This document shows positions 25,952-34,512 of a stretch of 55,510 nucleotides of DNA, piece by piece (positions within the stretch are counted from its first letter, which is position 1; every line of letters starts with the position of its first letter). A program made the position numbers and the translations under genes. Location of the stretch: the NCBI GenBank assembly GCA_027490665.1, contig JAIXXP010000117.1, positions 1 through 55,510 on the forward strand, in the 5' to 3' direction. The DNA is from Cryomorphaceae bacterium. Its GTDB lineage: Bacteria; Bacteroidota; Bacteroidia; Flavobacteriales_D; Crocinitomicaceae. Below the pieces are notes generated by a model. The model was not told the DNA's origin. It saw nothing but the letters and a program-made list of their open reading frames with translations, and made no database searches.

Positions 25952-27349
25952 TCAGTCTATTTTTAGTTTCAACCTTCCGCTTAAGCGCAAGTCTACAACT
26001 AAAAAACCAGTCGTCAAAAGTAGGTTCTGTACACTCAGTTCGTCTATTTTACCTTCAAGTCTTACCCCCTTTGTTATTTCGCTATTGATTTGTTGTTCAA
26101 TGGCGGCTTTTGATTCTGTAAGGATAGGGCTTAAATCAACGTCTATGTTCGCAGTAAGTTGTTCTTTTAGTTTTGAGTTCAGCATCCATTTGGCCGAGTG
26201 CAACAATACACTTTTAGTACGCAATTCATAATCAACTTCTCGGATTCTTAAGTGTTGTTGCAGATCAATATAAGGTTGAACAACTAAATAAAGCGTTCCT
26301 TTTTTTGTACCGGAAAACTGTACAGATAGCACCAAGCGCTCTCCTTGAGGCCCAAGAATTTGTACTTTATCTATGTTAATGTACTTTTTATCGGTGATTT
26401 TAATTTGCTGTGTATCAAAGTCGCGCAACAAAAAGCGGTTAATCGAATCATAAGATGCAACAGTCCGCAGATTAAAAATGCTTGTGGTTGTAGCATTTGG
26501 CTGAGGCGTATTTTTAGGTAAGCGCGATTTCGGTAAAGCTACGGCATTTGTAGAAAATAAAGGTTGGGCAACCATTTGCGTAGTAAAATAGGCTTTTTGA
26601 CCCTCGTTTTTTAAAGTCAGGTCTTCAATCCCAATTTGCTGCGGCCGCAAATAAAAGTAACCGTAAGGTTCAACTAAAATAGGTTCTTGAAGTGACTTCC
26701 AAACATCGGTCATGGTGCGGTGTATAGGAGCAGAAGCCAATTGCTTATCAACTTCTTTTTCGAGTTGTACCAAGGAGGCTCTTACTTCTTTTTCAATGGT
26801 TGGCGTTGCGTCGTACCTAAAAACCGTGATTTTACAAGGGTCAATTAGTGTAAATTCATGTAGTTTAGTTTGAGACTTTAACTCAAAGTTTTCGCTAATT
26901 GCAATTTTGCTTTTGTAAGAAATGTGCACTTTTCTTTTCGGTTCACCTACACCACACGAAGCATAAACACGCGGAATAATACATGTTGGTTCTCCAAAGA
27001 TATTTTGGCAATCTGGGCAGTAAGACAAACTTAGGTCAAACTTGCCGTCTATATCACACAAAACCTCTTTATCTTTCAATTGAAAAGAAAGCGGGTCGCG
27101 TTCAAAATGGTAATTGTAGCGGATCCCTTCGCATTGATTTTCCTCCCCGTTGAACTTTTTGTCTAGGCTTTTATCGGCTTCTGTTAAATAAGGCTTCAGT
27201 GCTAATTCAGTTTGTAACGAAAGAAAGGAGGGTTCTGGAGCGCTTATCTCAGCTACTACTTTGAAGTCTGGAACTGGTAATTCTATTGTAATTGTTTTAC
27301 AAGAAAATAAACCTAAAAGCAGAAAGAGAACAATATTGATATACTTCAT
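25952..27349 (-). CDS. DUF4403-like lipoprotein
   Basis: This is a 465-residue predicted lipoprotein: the signal LFLLLGLFSC places the lipid-bearing Cys near residue 17. The body consists of beta-rich repeats and amphipathic stretches consistent with DUF4403, a Bacteroidota family with a possible lipid-binding (BPI/SMP-like) fold; this is from memory of the family and is moderately certain. A cluster of cysteines (CDIDGKFDLSLSYCPDCQN and ASCGVG, about 97-133) is unusual and could form disulfides. It overlaps the upstream small secreted protein by four bases and precedes the OmpA-like gene, suggesting a joint envelope role. Confidence 0.6.
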   Translation of the reverse strand: MKYINIVLFLLLGLFSCKTITIELPVPDFKVVAEISAPEPSFLSLQTELALKPYLTEADKSLDKKFNGEENQCEGIRYNYHFERDPLSFQLKDKEVLCDIDGKFDLSLSYCPDCQNIFGEPTCIIPRVYASCGVGEPKRKVHISYKSKIAISENFELKSQTKLHEFTLIDPCKITVFRYDATPTIEKEVRASLVQLEKEVDKQLASAPIHRTMTDVWKSLQEPILVEPYGYFYLRPQQIGIEDLTLKNEGQKAYFTTQMVAQPLFSTNAVALPKSRLPKNTPQPNATTTSIFNLRTVASYDSINRFLLRDFDTQQIKITDKKYINIDKVQILGPQGERLVLSVQFSGTKKGTLYLVVQPYIDLQQHLRIREVDYELRTKSVLLHSAKWMLNSKLKEQLTANIDVDLSPILTESKAAIEQQINSEITKGVRLEGKIDELSVQNLLLTTGFLVVDLRLSGRLKLKID

Positions 27350-27864
27350 TTTTTAGGTTTGAGCAGCACCCTTTGGAGAAAGTCGAAATGCAGGGTTTCA
27401 ACAGAACTTTCAGCCTCTTTAATGTATGGACTTGTATATGTTGGTTTTTTTTGTCCACCGGTAATTTCGAACAGCAGGTTTTCATCTTGTTTGCAGAGCA
27501 TTGAATTGAAAAACATGCCGCTCAATTCAAAGTGGTCATAAAAGCAATTACCTAAATGTGTCATTTCTATCAGTAAACTATCGCCTTCGTCCATCCAAAG
27601 TTTTTTGGTTTCTTCTGCATAAAATATTTTGTAGGCTTTGGCACTTACTACTTCTCCATCTTTTAGATTGATATAAGTCATGTTATAGGTCCAATAATTA
27701 GGTCTGTCCATGATTTGTAAGTCGAACTTGACGCCAATTTTTTGTTGTAAACCATTGTTGTTATAGATTTCCATTACACCCTCATAGGAGCCAAGCCATT
27801 CTTCGGGAATGCCTTGAGTAAAAGCCAAAGTAGGCAGCAGCAAAAAAAGAAAAAGTAAACGCAT
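27346..27864 (-). CDS. Small secreted protein of unknown function
   Basis: I do not recognise this protein. It has 172 residues with a clear signal peptide (MRLLFLFLLLPTLAFTQ) and a compact domain rich in Tyr, Trp and acidic residues: WLGSYEGVMEIYN, NYWTYNMTYINL, KKLWMDEGDSLLIEM and FYDHFELSGMFFNS. The pattern of antiparallel strands recalls lipocalin-like or heme-binding-like barrels, but this is only an impression. It is the first gene of the DUF4403/OmpA operon, overlapping the next gene by four bases (ATGA). It begins right after the icd terminator, so its promoter must lie within or beyond that hairpin, or it depends on read-through. Confidence 0.7.
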   Translation of the reverse strand: MRLLFLFLLLPTLAFTQGIPEEWLGSYEGVMEIYNNNGLQQKIGVKFDLQIMDRPNYWTYNMTYINLKDGEVVSAKAYKIFYAEETKKLWMDEGDSLLIEMTHLGNCFYDHFELSGMFFNSMLCKQDENLLFEITGGQKKPTYTSPYIKEAESSVETLHFDFLQRVLLKPKK

Positions 27865-27886
27865 AAAAAAAGGGGCCTAGGCCCCT
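27864..27886 (-). terminator. Terminator of icd
   Basis: The perfect palindrome AGGGGCCTAGGCCCCT (27871-27886) is followed on the minus strand by seven T residues (A run at 27864-27870). It lies six bases past the icd stop. The T run reaches the start codon of the next gene. Confidence 0.85.
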
Positions 27887-27891
27887 CTAAA

Positions 27892-29121
27892 TTAGTTCAT
27901 TTTTGCTTTCAATCCTTGATCTAGAGCGTCTAAAAATTCTTCGGTATACACGTAGTGTTCACCGTGGTTCACTTTGTTGCCGTGAATACACACCGCTAAG
28001 TCTTTGGTCATGATGCCGCTTTCTACGGTTTCAATACATACTTTTTCAAGTGTAAGACAGAAGTCTATGAGTTCTTGGTTGTGGTCAAGTTTACCGCGGA
28101 AAGCCAAACCTCGGGTCCAGGCAAAAATGGATGCGATAGGATTTGTCGATGTTTTTTTACCCGCTTGGTGGTCTCGGAAGTGACGCGTAACGGTTCCGTG
28201 AGCCGCTTCAGACTCCATAATTTGTCCATCAGGTGTAATGAGTACAGATGTCATAAGGCCGAGTGAACCAAAACCTTGTGCAACTGTGTCGGACTGAACG
28301 TCGCCGTCGTAGTTTTTACAAGCCCATACAAAATTGCCGTTCCATTTTAAGGCAGAAGCCACCATGTCGTCAATGAGGCGGTGTTCGTAAACGATACCTG
28401 CTGCATCGAACTGTGTTTTGAATTCAGCTTGGAATATTTCTTCAAAAATATCTTTGAAACGACCATCGTATTTTTTTAGGATGGTGTTTTTTGTAGAAAG
28501 ATACAAGGGCCATTTTTTAGTCAGGGCCATATTGAAACAGCTTCTTGCAAAACCAGCGATAGATTCGTCTGTGTTGTACATGGCCATTCCGACGCCGTCG
28601 CCTTTGAAGTTATAGACTTCAAAAGTTTGGGTTTCGCCGCCATCTTCAGGCGTGAATGTCATGGTGAGCTTTCCTTTTCCTTTGAAAACCGCATCAGTTG
28701 CGCGATATTGATCGCCGAAAGCATGACGTCCAACAATAATTGGAGCTGTCCAGTTTGTTACGAGACGTGGTACGTTTTGCATCACGATAGGCTCGCGAAA
28801 AACAGTGCCGTCTAGGATGTTTCTAATGGTGCCATTTGGTGACTTCCACATGGATTTCAAGTTGAATTCTTGAACGCGTGCTTCGTCAGGAGTAATAGTG
28901 GCACATTTGATACCTACTTTATATTTTTTGATAGCCTCCGCTGCATCAATAGTAATTTGATCGTTGGTTTCGTCGCGTTTTTCAATACCGAGGTCGTAAT
29001 ATTTAATATCGAGATCAAGGTATGGTAAAATGAGTTTGTCCTTGATGAATTTCCAGATAATGCGGGTCATTTCATCGCCGTCTAGCTCTACAATCGGGTG
29101 TGCAACTTTAATTTTTGACAT
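27892..29121 (-). CDS. icd: NADP-dependent isocitrate dehydrogenase
   Basis: This TCA-cycle enzyme oxidises isocitrate to 2-oxoglutarate, producing NADPH. The 409 residues are of the eukaryotic-like homodimeric type: [18 protein letters not shown] at the N-terminus, the [10 protein letters not shown] segment, [20 protein letters not shown], and [20 protein letters not shown] near the metal site. This type is common in Bacteroidota. It has a full -7 box at 29138-29145 and a strong terminator at 27864-27886, so it is probably a single-gene unit, next to fumC, another TCA gene, on the same strand. Confidence 0.95.
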   Translation of the reverse strand: MSKIKVAHPIVELDGDEMTRIIWKFIKDKLILPYLDLDIKYYDLGIEKRDETNDQITIDAAEAIKKYKVGIKCATITPDEARVQEFNLKSMWKSPNGTIRNILDGTVFREPIVMQNVPRLVTNWTAPIIVGRHAFGDQYRATDAVFKGKGKLTMTFTPEDGGETQTFEVYNFKGDGVGMAMYNTDESIAGFARSCFNMALTKKWPLYLSTKNTILKKYDGRFKDIFEEIFQAEFKTQFDAAGIVYEHRLIDDMVASALKWNGNFVWACKNYDGDVQSDTVAQGFGSLGLMTSVLITPDGQIMESEAAHGTVTRHFRDHQAGKKTSTNPIASIFAWTRGLAFRGKLDHNQELIDFCLTLEKVCIETVESGIMTKDLAVCIHGNKVNHGEHYVYTEEFLDALDQGLKAKMN

Positions 29122-29137
29122 GTAAATTTTTTATGTA

Positions 29138-29145
29138 CAAAATTA
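29138..29145 (-). promoter_or_regulatory. -7 promoter box for icd
   Basis: On the minus strand this reads TAATTTTG (full TAnnTTTG match), 16 bases before the icd ATG. A TTTTG lies on the same strand at 29170-29174, 24 bases further upstream, slightly too far for an ideal -33 element. Confidence 0.5.
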
Positions 29146-29193
29146 AACATTATTATGTTTAAAACAGGTCAAAAACAAAGAAGCACATATGAT

Positions 29194-30591
29194 TTAGTCT
29201 AACGAACCAATCATTTTGGATGGATCAACAATGAGGTCGTATTCTTCTGCACTTACATGTCCAAGGCCTACAGCCGCCTCTTTTAAGGTGGTGCCGTTTT
29301 TGTGTGCGTACTTAGCAATTTCTGCCGCTTTATAATAGCCGATCTTAGTGTTGAGCGCCGTAACAAGCATTAAAGAGTTGTCAAGGTGTTGTTTCACCAT
29401 TGGTAAATTTGCTTGAATGCCAACTGCGCAATTGTCGGCAAAAGAAACACAAGCGTCTCCAATGAGCCGAGCCGACTGCAATACATTTGCGGCAATAACA
29501 GGCTTGAATACATTGAGTTCGAAATGACCGTTTGAACCAGCGATACCAACCGTGACGTCGTTGCCCATTACTTGTGCACAAACCATTGTAAGCGCTTCTG
29601 GTTGGGTTGGGTTTACTTTACCTGGCATGATAGAAGAGCCAGGCTCGTTGTCTGGGATGATAATTTCGCCAATGCCACAGCGAGGCCCAGAAGACAACAT
29701 GCGGATATCGTTGGCAATTTTCATGAGCGAAACAGCGCTTCTTTTGAGTGCACCGGAAAGCTCTACCATAGCGTCATGTGCGGCAAGAGCTTCAAATTTG
29801 TTGGCTGCAGTAACAAAAGGAAGTCCTGTAAATTCGGCGATTTTTTGAGCCACGAGCACGTCGTAGCCTTTTGGTGTGTTTAATCCGGTTCCAACAGCGG
29901 TACCACCTAGTGCCAATTCAGAAACAACAACTAAAGCGTTGTTGATAGCGCGCATTGAATAATCAAGTTGCGCTACATAACCACTAAATTCCTGACCCAA
30001 AGTAAGTGGTGTTGCATCCATGAAGTGTGTGCGGCCTGTTTTGACGATGTCTTTGAATTCCAACACTTTTTGTTGAAGAATGTCGCGCAAGTGCTTGAGT
30101 CCAGGAAGCGTTACCTCGACCGCCATTTTGTAGGCAGCAATGTGCATGGCAGTAGGGTAGGTGTCGTTGGAAGACTGCGATTTATTGACGTCGTCATTCG
30201 GGTTGAGGACTTTTTGCTCATCTAATAAGTCTCCGCCGTTTATAACGTGGCCACGATTGGCTATCACTTCATTGCAGTTCATGTTGGATTGTGTGCCGGA
30301 ACCTGTTTGCCAAATCACTAAAGGAAATTCAGAGTTGTGTTGACCTGTTAAAATTTCATCACACACCTTGGAGATGAGGTCTCTTTTCTCTTGGGCCAAA
30401 ACGCCAAGTTCGTGATTGGCGTGTGCAGCTGCTTTTTTGAGGTAAGCAAAAGCATGGATTACTTCAATTGGCATCGAGCCCTCTGGGCCAATTTTAAAGT
30501 TGTTGCGCGAACGTTCGGTTTGTGCTCCCCAGTAGCGTTGAGCAGGTACTTTTACCTCGCCCATGGTATCTTTTTCGATGCGAAATTCCAT
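29194..30591 (-). CDS. fumC: Fumarate hydratase class II
   Basis: This enzyme of the TCA cycle hydrates fumarate to L-malate without an iron-sulfur cluster. The 465 residues have [14 protein letters not shown], the catalytic-site region [19 protein letters not shown] and the signature [11 protein letters not shown] (about 316-326), with the catalytic serine loop intact. The gene is monocistronic or nearly so: upstream, a divergent small membrane gene begins, with full -7 boxes for both directions at 30619-30626 (+) and 30642-30649 (-). It precedes icd on the same strand, pairing two TCA enzymes. Confidence 0.95.
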   Translation of the reverse strand: MEFRIEKDTMGEVKVPAQRYWGAQTERSRNNFKIGPEGSMPIEVIHAFAYLKKAAAHANHELGVLAQEKRDLISKVCDEILTGQHNSEFPLVIWQTGSGTQSNMNCNEVIANRGHVINGGDLLDEQKVLNPNDDVNKSQSSNDTYPTAMHIAAYKMAVEVTLPGLKHLRDILQQKVLEFKDIVKTGRTHFMDATPLTLGQEFSGYVAQLDYSMRAINNALVVVSELALGGTAVGTGLNTPKGYDVLVAQKIAEFTGLPFVTAANKFEALAAHDAMVELSGALKRSAVSLMKIANDIRMLSSGPRCGIGEIIIPDNEPGSSIMPGKVNPTQPEALTMVCAQVMGNDVTVGIAGSNGHFELNVFKPVIAANVLQSARLIGDACVSFADNCAVGIQANLPMVKQHLDNSLMLVTALNTKIGYYKAAEIAKYAHKNGTTLKEAAVGLGHVSAEEYDLIVDPSKMIGSLD

Positions 30592-30593
30592 TT

Positions 30594-30626
30594 TTTGGTG
30601 TTTATGAATTAATTTGTGTAATTTTG
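30594..30626 (+). promoter_or_regulatory. Promoter of the 51-residue membrane protein gene
   Basis: This has both Bacteroidota elements: TTTG at 30594-30597 and TAATTTTG at 30619-30626, separated by 21 bases. The ATG of the small gene follows 30 bases later. Confidence 0.6.
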
Positions 30627-30641
30627 GTCTGTATTCAACTG

Positions 30642-30649
30642 CAAAAATA
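30642..30649 (-). promoter_or_regulatory. -7 promoter box for fumC
   Basis: On the minus strand it reads TATTTTTG (full TAnnTTTG match), 50 bases before the fumC ATG. It lies within the leader of the divergent small gene, so the two promoters overlap. Confidence 0.45.
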
Positions 30650-30656
30650 ATAGAAG

Positions 30657-30812
30657 ATGAGCACTTTCGGTATTGTAATGTTTCTTTTAATTGGCGGAAT
30701 GGCCTTTTGGATGTTATTCTTTTTATTAGGATTTATCCTTCCTTATTGGCTAACCTTAGGTTTGTTCGAACAATTGCGCCCAAAACGCATTTTTGACGAA
30801 GAGACTAAATAA
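30657..30812 (+). CDS. 51-residue membrane protein of unknown function
   Basis: This ORF is below usual size cut-offs, but its surroundings mark it as a real gene. It encodes 51 residues: two adjoining hydrophobic stretches ([20 protein letters not shown] and [14 protein letters not shown]), then a charged tail ([14 protein letters not shown]). It looks like a small inner membrane protein with one or two helices and a cytoplasmic tail. A two-element promoter lies at 30594-30626 and a strong terminator at 30833-30857, so it is a complete transcription unit of about 200 bases. It is divergent from fumC and convergent with a bestrophin gene. I do not recognise the family. Confidence 0.7.
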   Translation: MSTFGIVMFLLIGGMAFWMLFFLLGFILPYWLTLGLFEQLRPKRIFDEETK

Positions 30813-30832
30813 AGAGACAACCCTTTATTCCG

Positions 30833-30857
30833 AAAGCGCCCAAAAGGCGCTTTTTTT
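30833..30857 (+). terminator. Terminator of the 51-residue membrane protein gene
   Basis: The stem AAAGCGCC / GGCGCTTT (30833-30840 and 30846-30853) with loop CAAAA is followed by a T run to 30857, 20 bases after the small gene's stop. The run touches the end of the convergent bestrophin gene. Confidence 0.85.
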
Positions 30858-31725
30858 ATACCCCAAATATTTGTTGGCAGTTATTTTGAATGGTTAAACA
30901 CAACTGATCTGTAGGCAAATCGTTTTGGTCTGCACCAAATGGGTCTTCAATTTCTTCGGCTAGTAATTCCATACTCACTAGTGCATAAAACACGAATGTT
31001 GAAATAAATGCAGACAAATAACCGAACAACGGCACAAACGCCAACGGCATCGTGACGACATAAATAAAAATGAATTTTTTGATAAACAAGCTATAAGAAA
31101 AAGGGATCGGTGTGTTTTTAATGCGTTCACAGATTCCTAAAGAGGTAATAAGCGCGTCTAGGTCGCGATTGAGTGCGAGCCAAGATTCTCGATGTATCGT
31201 TTCTTTTTGAAGTAAGTTTTCGATTTCAAGGCGCAATAATTGGACGACTCTCAAAGGTTGATGCCCGCTTAGGTCCAAACCTTCTAATTGAAGAACCGCA
31301 GAAGACTCATCTTTTAGGTCTTGATTGCGTAAATGTTGTTTAGTAGCAAAAACAAAAAGTGGAATGAGCCTGTTAAATGTACTTTTTTCTTCAGGTGTTA
31401 ACGACACCGCGCCTAGTTTAGAACTCAAACTTCTCGTATCGTTGACAAAGGCCCCCCATGCTTTTCTGCCTTCCCACCAACGGTCATAGGCAGTGTTGGT
31501 GCGAAAAACCAAGAGTAGCGAGATCACAAACCCAAGGAGGGAATAAACAGTTGTTAAGTTTTTCAAGAAATCTGCTTCCGGAAAAAATGTCATTTCAACG
31601 TAAGTGATAAGGATAGAAAGTAAACTGATATAAACGAGTTCTTTCCACATCATGCGGACAGTGTCGCTTTTATGAAACGAAAAAATAAAGTTGAGCCAGT
31701 TTTTTGGATTGTAGTTGATCATCAA
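30856..31725 (-). CDS. Bestrophin family ion channel
   Basis: This is a 289-residue membrane protein of the bestrophin/YneE (UPF0187) family, which forms pentameric ion channels. The N-terminal pore helix region (WKELVYISLLSILITYVEM), the second helix with LLGFVISLLLVFRTNTAYDRWWEGRKAWG and two C-terminal helices (about 215-260) are present. The RTNTAYDRWWEGR segment is the family signature. Prokaryotic members include sodium-permeable channels, so ion preference is uncertain. It has a full -7 box (31741-31748) in a short divergent region shared with the tryptophan dioxygenase gene. The next codon (31722) is also ATG and may be the true start. Confidence 0.85.
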   Translation of the reverse strand: MMINYNPKNWLNFIFSFHKSDTVRMMWKELVYISLLSILITYVEMTFFPEADFLKNLTTVYSLLGFVISLLLVFRTNTAYDRWWEGRKAWGAFVNDTRSLSSKLGAVSLTPEEKSTFNRLIPLFVFATKQHLRNQDLKDESSAVLQLEGLDLSGHQPLRVVQLLRLEIENLLQKETIHRESWLALNRDLDALITSLGICERIKNTPIPFSYSLFIKKFIFIYVVTMPLAFVPLFGYLSAFISTFVFYALVSMELLAEEIEDPFGADQNDLPTDQLCLTIQNNCQQIFGV

Positions 31726-31740
31726 TTTTCAATTGTACTA

Positions 31741-31748
31741 CAAAAGTA
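31741..31748 (-). promoter_or_regulatory. -7 promoter box for bestrophin
   Basis: On the minus strand this reads TACTTTTG (full match), 15 bases before the bestrophin start. It lies eight bases from the -33 element of the divergent dioxygenase promoter. Confidence 0.5.
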
Positions 31749-31755
31749 AAAATTC

Positions 31756-31784
31756 TTTGAGCACTTAAATTTTGTTTAATTTCG
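31756..31784 (+). promoter_or_regulatory. Promoter of tryptophan 2,3-dioxygenase
   Basis: TTTG (31756-31759) and TAATTTCG (31777-31784, one mismatch from TAnnTTTG) are separated by 17 bases. The ATG follows 25 bases downstream. Confidence 0.45.
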
Positions 31785-31809
31785 AAGCAGCAAATCAAGC
31801 AATATAAAG

Positions 31810-32760
31810 ATGGAAATCACACCCGAACTCAAAGAGAAACTCAGCCAACTAAATGAAAAGTACGCCGCTTTAGGAGAAGACTTCAATGCCTATTTAGAAG
31901 GACTTTTATATGCCGAGGTAACTACTTATTGGGACTACATAGAACTCGATACCCTTTTGAGTTTACAAAAACCAAAAACATCGTTCCCAGATGAGGTGGT
32001 TTTTATTATGTACCATCAAATCACAGAACTCTATTTTAAACTTGCGTTGCGTGAATTCGAAGCTCTTGGACAAATTGCCGCGCCAACAAAAGCTCATTTC
32101 ATAGACCGCGTTACCCGCATCAATCGTTATTTTGATGCTTTGATCAAAAGCTTTGAAATCATGATCAATGGAATGGATAGAGAAGAGTTTTTAAAATTCC
32201 GCATGAGTTTGCTGCCCGCTTCAGGTTTCCAGTCTGCTCAATACAGAGAAATCGAAATTTACAGTACAGATTTCATCAATTTAGTAGCAAAAGACCAGCG
32301 CGAGGCGCTGCGCAACCAAACAGATATCGCACAACTATTTGACCACATTTATTGGAAAGAGGGGGCTACAGAAGTAGCTACTGGTAAAAAAACGCTAACA
32401 CTTATTCAGTTCGAGAAAAAATATAAGGACCAATTTATTGCGCTTGGCAACCGTTGTAAGGATAAAAATTTATGGCAAGTGTATTTGCGCCTAAGTAAAG
32501 AAGACCAAGCCGATGAAAACGTGAAAGAAGTGTTGCGCCAAAACGACACCAACGTGAATATCAATTGGCCACTAGCGCATTATAAATCAGCTGTTCGTTA
32601 TTTAGCCCGACAAGACAAAGATGTTGCAGCTACTGGTGGCACCAATTGGCAAAAGTATTTACCACCACGTTTTCAAAAGCGTATTTTTTATCCTTCCCTT
32701 TGGTCTACCGACGAACATGAACATTGGGGCAAGGCATGGGTAGAAGAGAGCCTCAAGTAA
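31810..32760 (+). CDS. Tryptophan 2,3-dioxygenase family protein
   Basis: This heme enzyme opens the indole ring of L-tryptophan to N-formylkynurenine, the first step of the kynurenine pathway. The 316 residues contain FIMYHQITELYFKLALREFEAL, matching the active-site histidine helix (His about 68), a central MDREEFLKFRMSLLPASGFQS segment, the likely heme-ligand helix HYKSAVRYLA and the ATGGTNW loop that closes on the substrate. The length is slightly above the usual 280-300. No other kynurenine-pathway gene is in the window, so its role (catabolism or NAD synthesis) is open. It has a divergent promoter with bestrophin. Confidence 0.88.
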   Translation: MEITPELKEKLSQLNEKYAALGEDFNAYLEGLLYAEVTTYWDYIELDTLLSLQKPKTSFPDEVVFIMYHQITELYFKLALREFEALGQIAAPTKAHFIDRVTRINRYFDALIKSFEIMINGMDREEFLKFRMSLLPASGFQSAQYREIEIYSTDFINLVAKDQREALRNQTDIAQLFDHIYWKEGATEVATGKKTLTLIQFEKKYKDQFIALGNRCKDKNLWQVYLRLSKEDQADENVKEVLRQNDTNVNINWPLAHYKSAVRYLARQDKDVAATGGTNWQKYLPPRFQKRIFYPSLWSTDEHEHWGKAWVEESLK

Positions 32761-32769
32761 ATTTTCTGC

Positions 32770-34452
32770 TTAGTTAAGCTCTTTGATATACAAATTGGCG
32801 TAGTCTAACAAACCAGAATCATCTAGTTTAAAGTTCCGCACCCGGAGTTGTTGAAGCACTATAAAGTCTTCAGTATATATAGGTATGAGTGCCTGTAAAT
32901 TGATTATTGCTTTTTCACAGCGTTTTTGCGCCCAATTTCTATCGTTGAGATTCTCAGCGAAAACAGAAGCTAGATAAAGGGAGTCAACGAGTACATTTTT
33001 AAAGTATATTGGATTCTGAGCCCTGCTGTAAAAGAGCCTTAAGTAAGATTCTGAGCCCGGATAATCTCCAACCCAACCAGTTCGCCACATACTTGCCTCA
33101 GTCATTTTTAATGGAGCTACTTGCTCCTTTAGTAAAATTTGAACCCCTAGTTGATTTTCGAGCATTTGAGCCACGGCTTTTGACCATTTGTAAGCCAGGG
33201 TGTTTTTCTTGCCGCCTACGTAAAAGGTTACAGCAGGGAATGCTCGCATTGTGGTATAACCTTCTTTTCTTAGAATAGACTTTGCTTCAAGTATTCTTGC
33301 ATTTATGGGTCTGTTGTCTGCATAAATTAGTGAATTTTTATTCCAAGAGCTTGTTGGAATAAACTGATTATTGAGTTGACGACCTTCACCCATTAAGACC
33401 TCGTTACAAATCGTATTTGCATCAATTACCAAAGCAAAAGCCTTTCTAACTGCTGGCTGGTTAAACGGAGGTTTTGTGCAATTGAATTGAATAAAATGAA
33501 CCGTTGCGGCACTTTTTATATATACCTCATGAAGTGGGTTTTTGCCTGATTTAGCATCACTCAAGGTTCCGAAAGCACCTCTTAGGTCGTCGATCGGTAA
33601 ATCAAAAAGTAAATCGAGTTGGTTTTTTAAAAAAAGCTGATGCGCACGTTGACCTTGTATTCCACACTTCAATTCGACTTGATCAATATAGGGCAACTGA
33701 TTTCCATATTGGTCATAGCGCCAATAGTCGACGTTTCGCTCAAAGATGAGTCGTTTTCCCTCTCGTTGTGCCAACACATACGGACCCGTTCCTACCGGGT
33801 TTGTTGCAATGTCTTTACCATAGTATTTTGCAGCTTGTTTACTCAGAATACCTAAGCTAGGACTAGAAAGCACATTTAAAACATGGTTGTAAGCACCAGT
33901 TAATGTGAGTTCTAAGGTGTAATTATCAATAATATGAATGCCGCGCACTTTTCTTTTGAGCGGGTCTACTTTTGCCTTGTAAAATTCCGCACCACCTAAG
34001 ATCAATTGCGGCAAAATGAGGTCTTGTTTGATGTTTGCTTGTTGCGAACAAGCAAGGCTGAGGCTATAGGCGACGTCCTCTGCGGAGAGTTCTGAAGAAC
34101 GGAACCGAAAACAAGCGTTATCGGCGAAGTGTATATTTTTGCGCAGATGAATGACGAGCTTTTTGCGCGTTGTGTCGGTAGAAATTTTATTTGCCAAACA
34201 ATATCCCCAACCACGATTGCTTTTGCTGGGTTTGAGCAGAGGTTCAAAAATAAGTTGTTGAGCGCGGTGGTGTTCTAAAGTGTTGTCGGCAAGAGGGTAA
34301 AGACTGAGCTCCTTGTTTTTTGAACTTATTCTGAGTACACCGCCGAATTCTTTTCCGCCTTTGGCACTTTTTTGTTGTGCTGTGGCAAAATAAAAGATCA
34401 GCCCGCCAAGCGCTAGAACAAAAACAAGCCAGATCATTTTATTTTGCTTCAT
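32770..34452 (-). CDS. Peptide/nickel-type ABC substrate-binding protein (solitary)
   Basis: This is a 560-residue family 5 solute-binding protein (OppA/DppA type). The N-terminus has an uncleaved-looking hydrophobic segment (MIWLVFVLALGGLIFYFATA, about 6-25) with no lipobox cysteine, so it may be membrane anchored. Family features include PLLKPSKSNRGW, DNACFRFRSSELSAEDVAYS, VGTGPYVLAQREGKRLIFERN and FNCTKPPFNQPAVRKAFAL. No permease or ATPase gene is nearby, so transport partners must lie elsewhere, or the protein serves another role. I start at the ATG at 34452, because a TACATTTG box at 34462-34469 overlaps the only upstream alternative (TTG at 34464). Confidence 0.82.
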   Translation of the reverse strand: MKQNKMIWLVFVLALGGLIFYFATAQQKSAKGGKEFGGVLRISSKNKELSLYPLADNTLEHHRAQQLIFEPLLKPSKSNRGWGYCLANKISTDTTRKKLVIHLRKNIHFADNACFRFRSSELSAEDVAYSLSLACSQQANIKQDLILPQLILGGAEFYKAKVDPLKRKVRGIHIIDNYTLELTLTGAYNHVLNVLSSPSLGILSKQAAKYYGKDIATNPVGTGPYVLAQREGKRLIFERNVDYWRYDQYGNQLPYIDQVELKCGIQGQRAHQLFLKNQLDLLFDLPIDDLRGAFGTLSDAKSGKNPLHEVYIKSAATVHFIQFNCTKPPFNQPAVRKAFALVIDANTICNEVLMGEGRQLNNQFIPTSSWNKNSLIYADNRPINARILEAKSILRKEGYTTMRAFPAVTFYVGGKKNTLAYKWSKAVAQMLENQLGVQILLKEQVAPLKMTEASMWRTGWVGDYPGSESYLRLFYSRAQNPIYFKNVLVDSLYLASVFAENLNDRNWAQKRCEKAIINLQALIPIYTEDFIVLQQLRVRNFKLDDSGLLDYANLYIKELN

Positions 34453-34461
34453 TGATAGAAA

Positions 34462-34469
34462 CAAATGTA
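34462..34469 (-). promoter_or_regulatory. -7 promoter box for the substrate-binding protein
   Basis: On the minus strand this reads TACATTTG (full match), nine bases before the ATG at 34452. It excludes the longer TTG start. Confidence 0.5.
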
Positions 34470-34484
34470 CAGATGTTGTGTCAT

Positions 34485-34510
34485 AAAAAAGGGGACCGAA
34501 GCCCCCTTTT
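34485..34510 (-). terminator. Terminator of the choice-of-anchor L protein gene
   Basis: The stem AAAAGGGG (34487-34494) / CCCCTTTT (34503-34510) has T runs on both strands and begins three bases past the stop of the T9SS gene on the minus strand. Confidence 0.75.
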
Positions 34511-34512
34511 GA

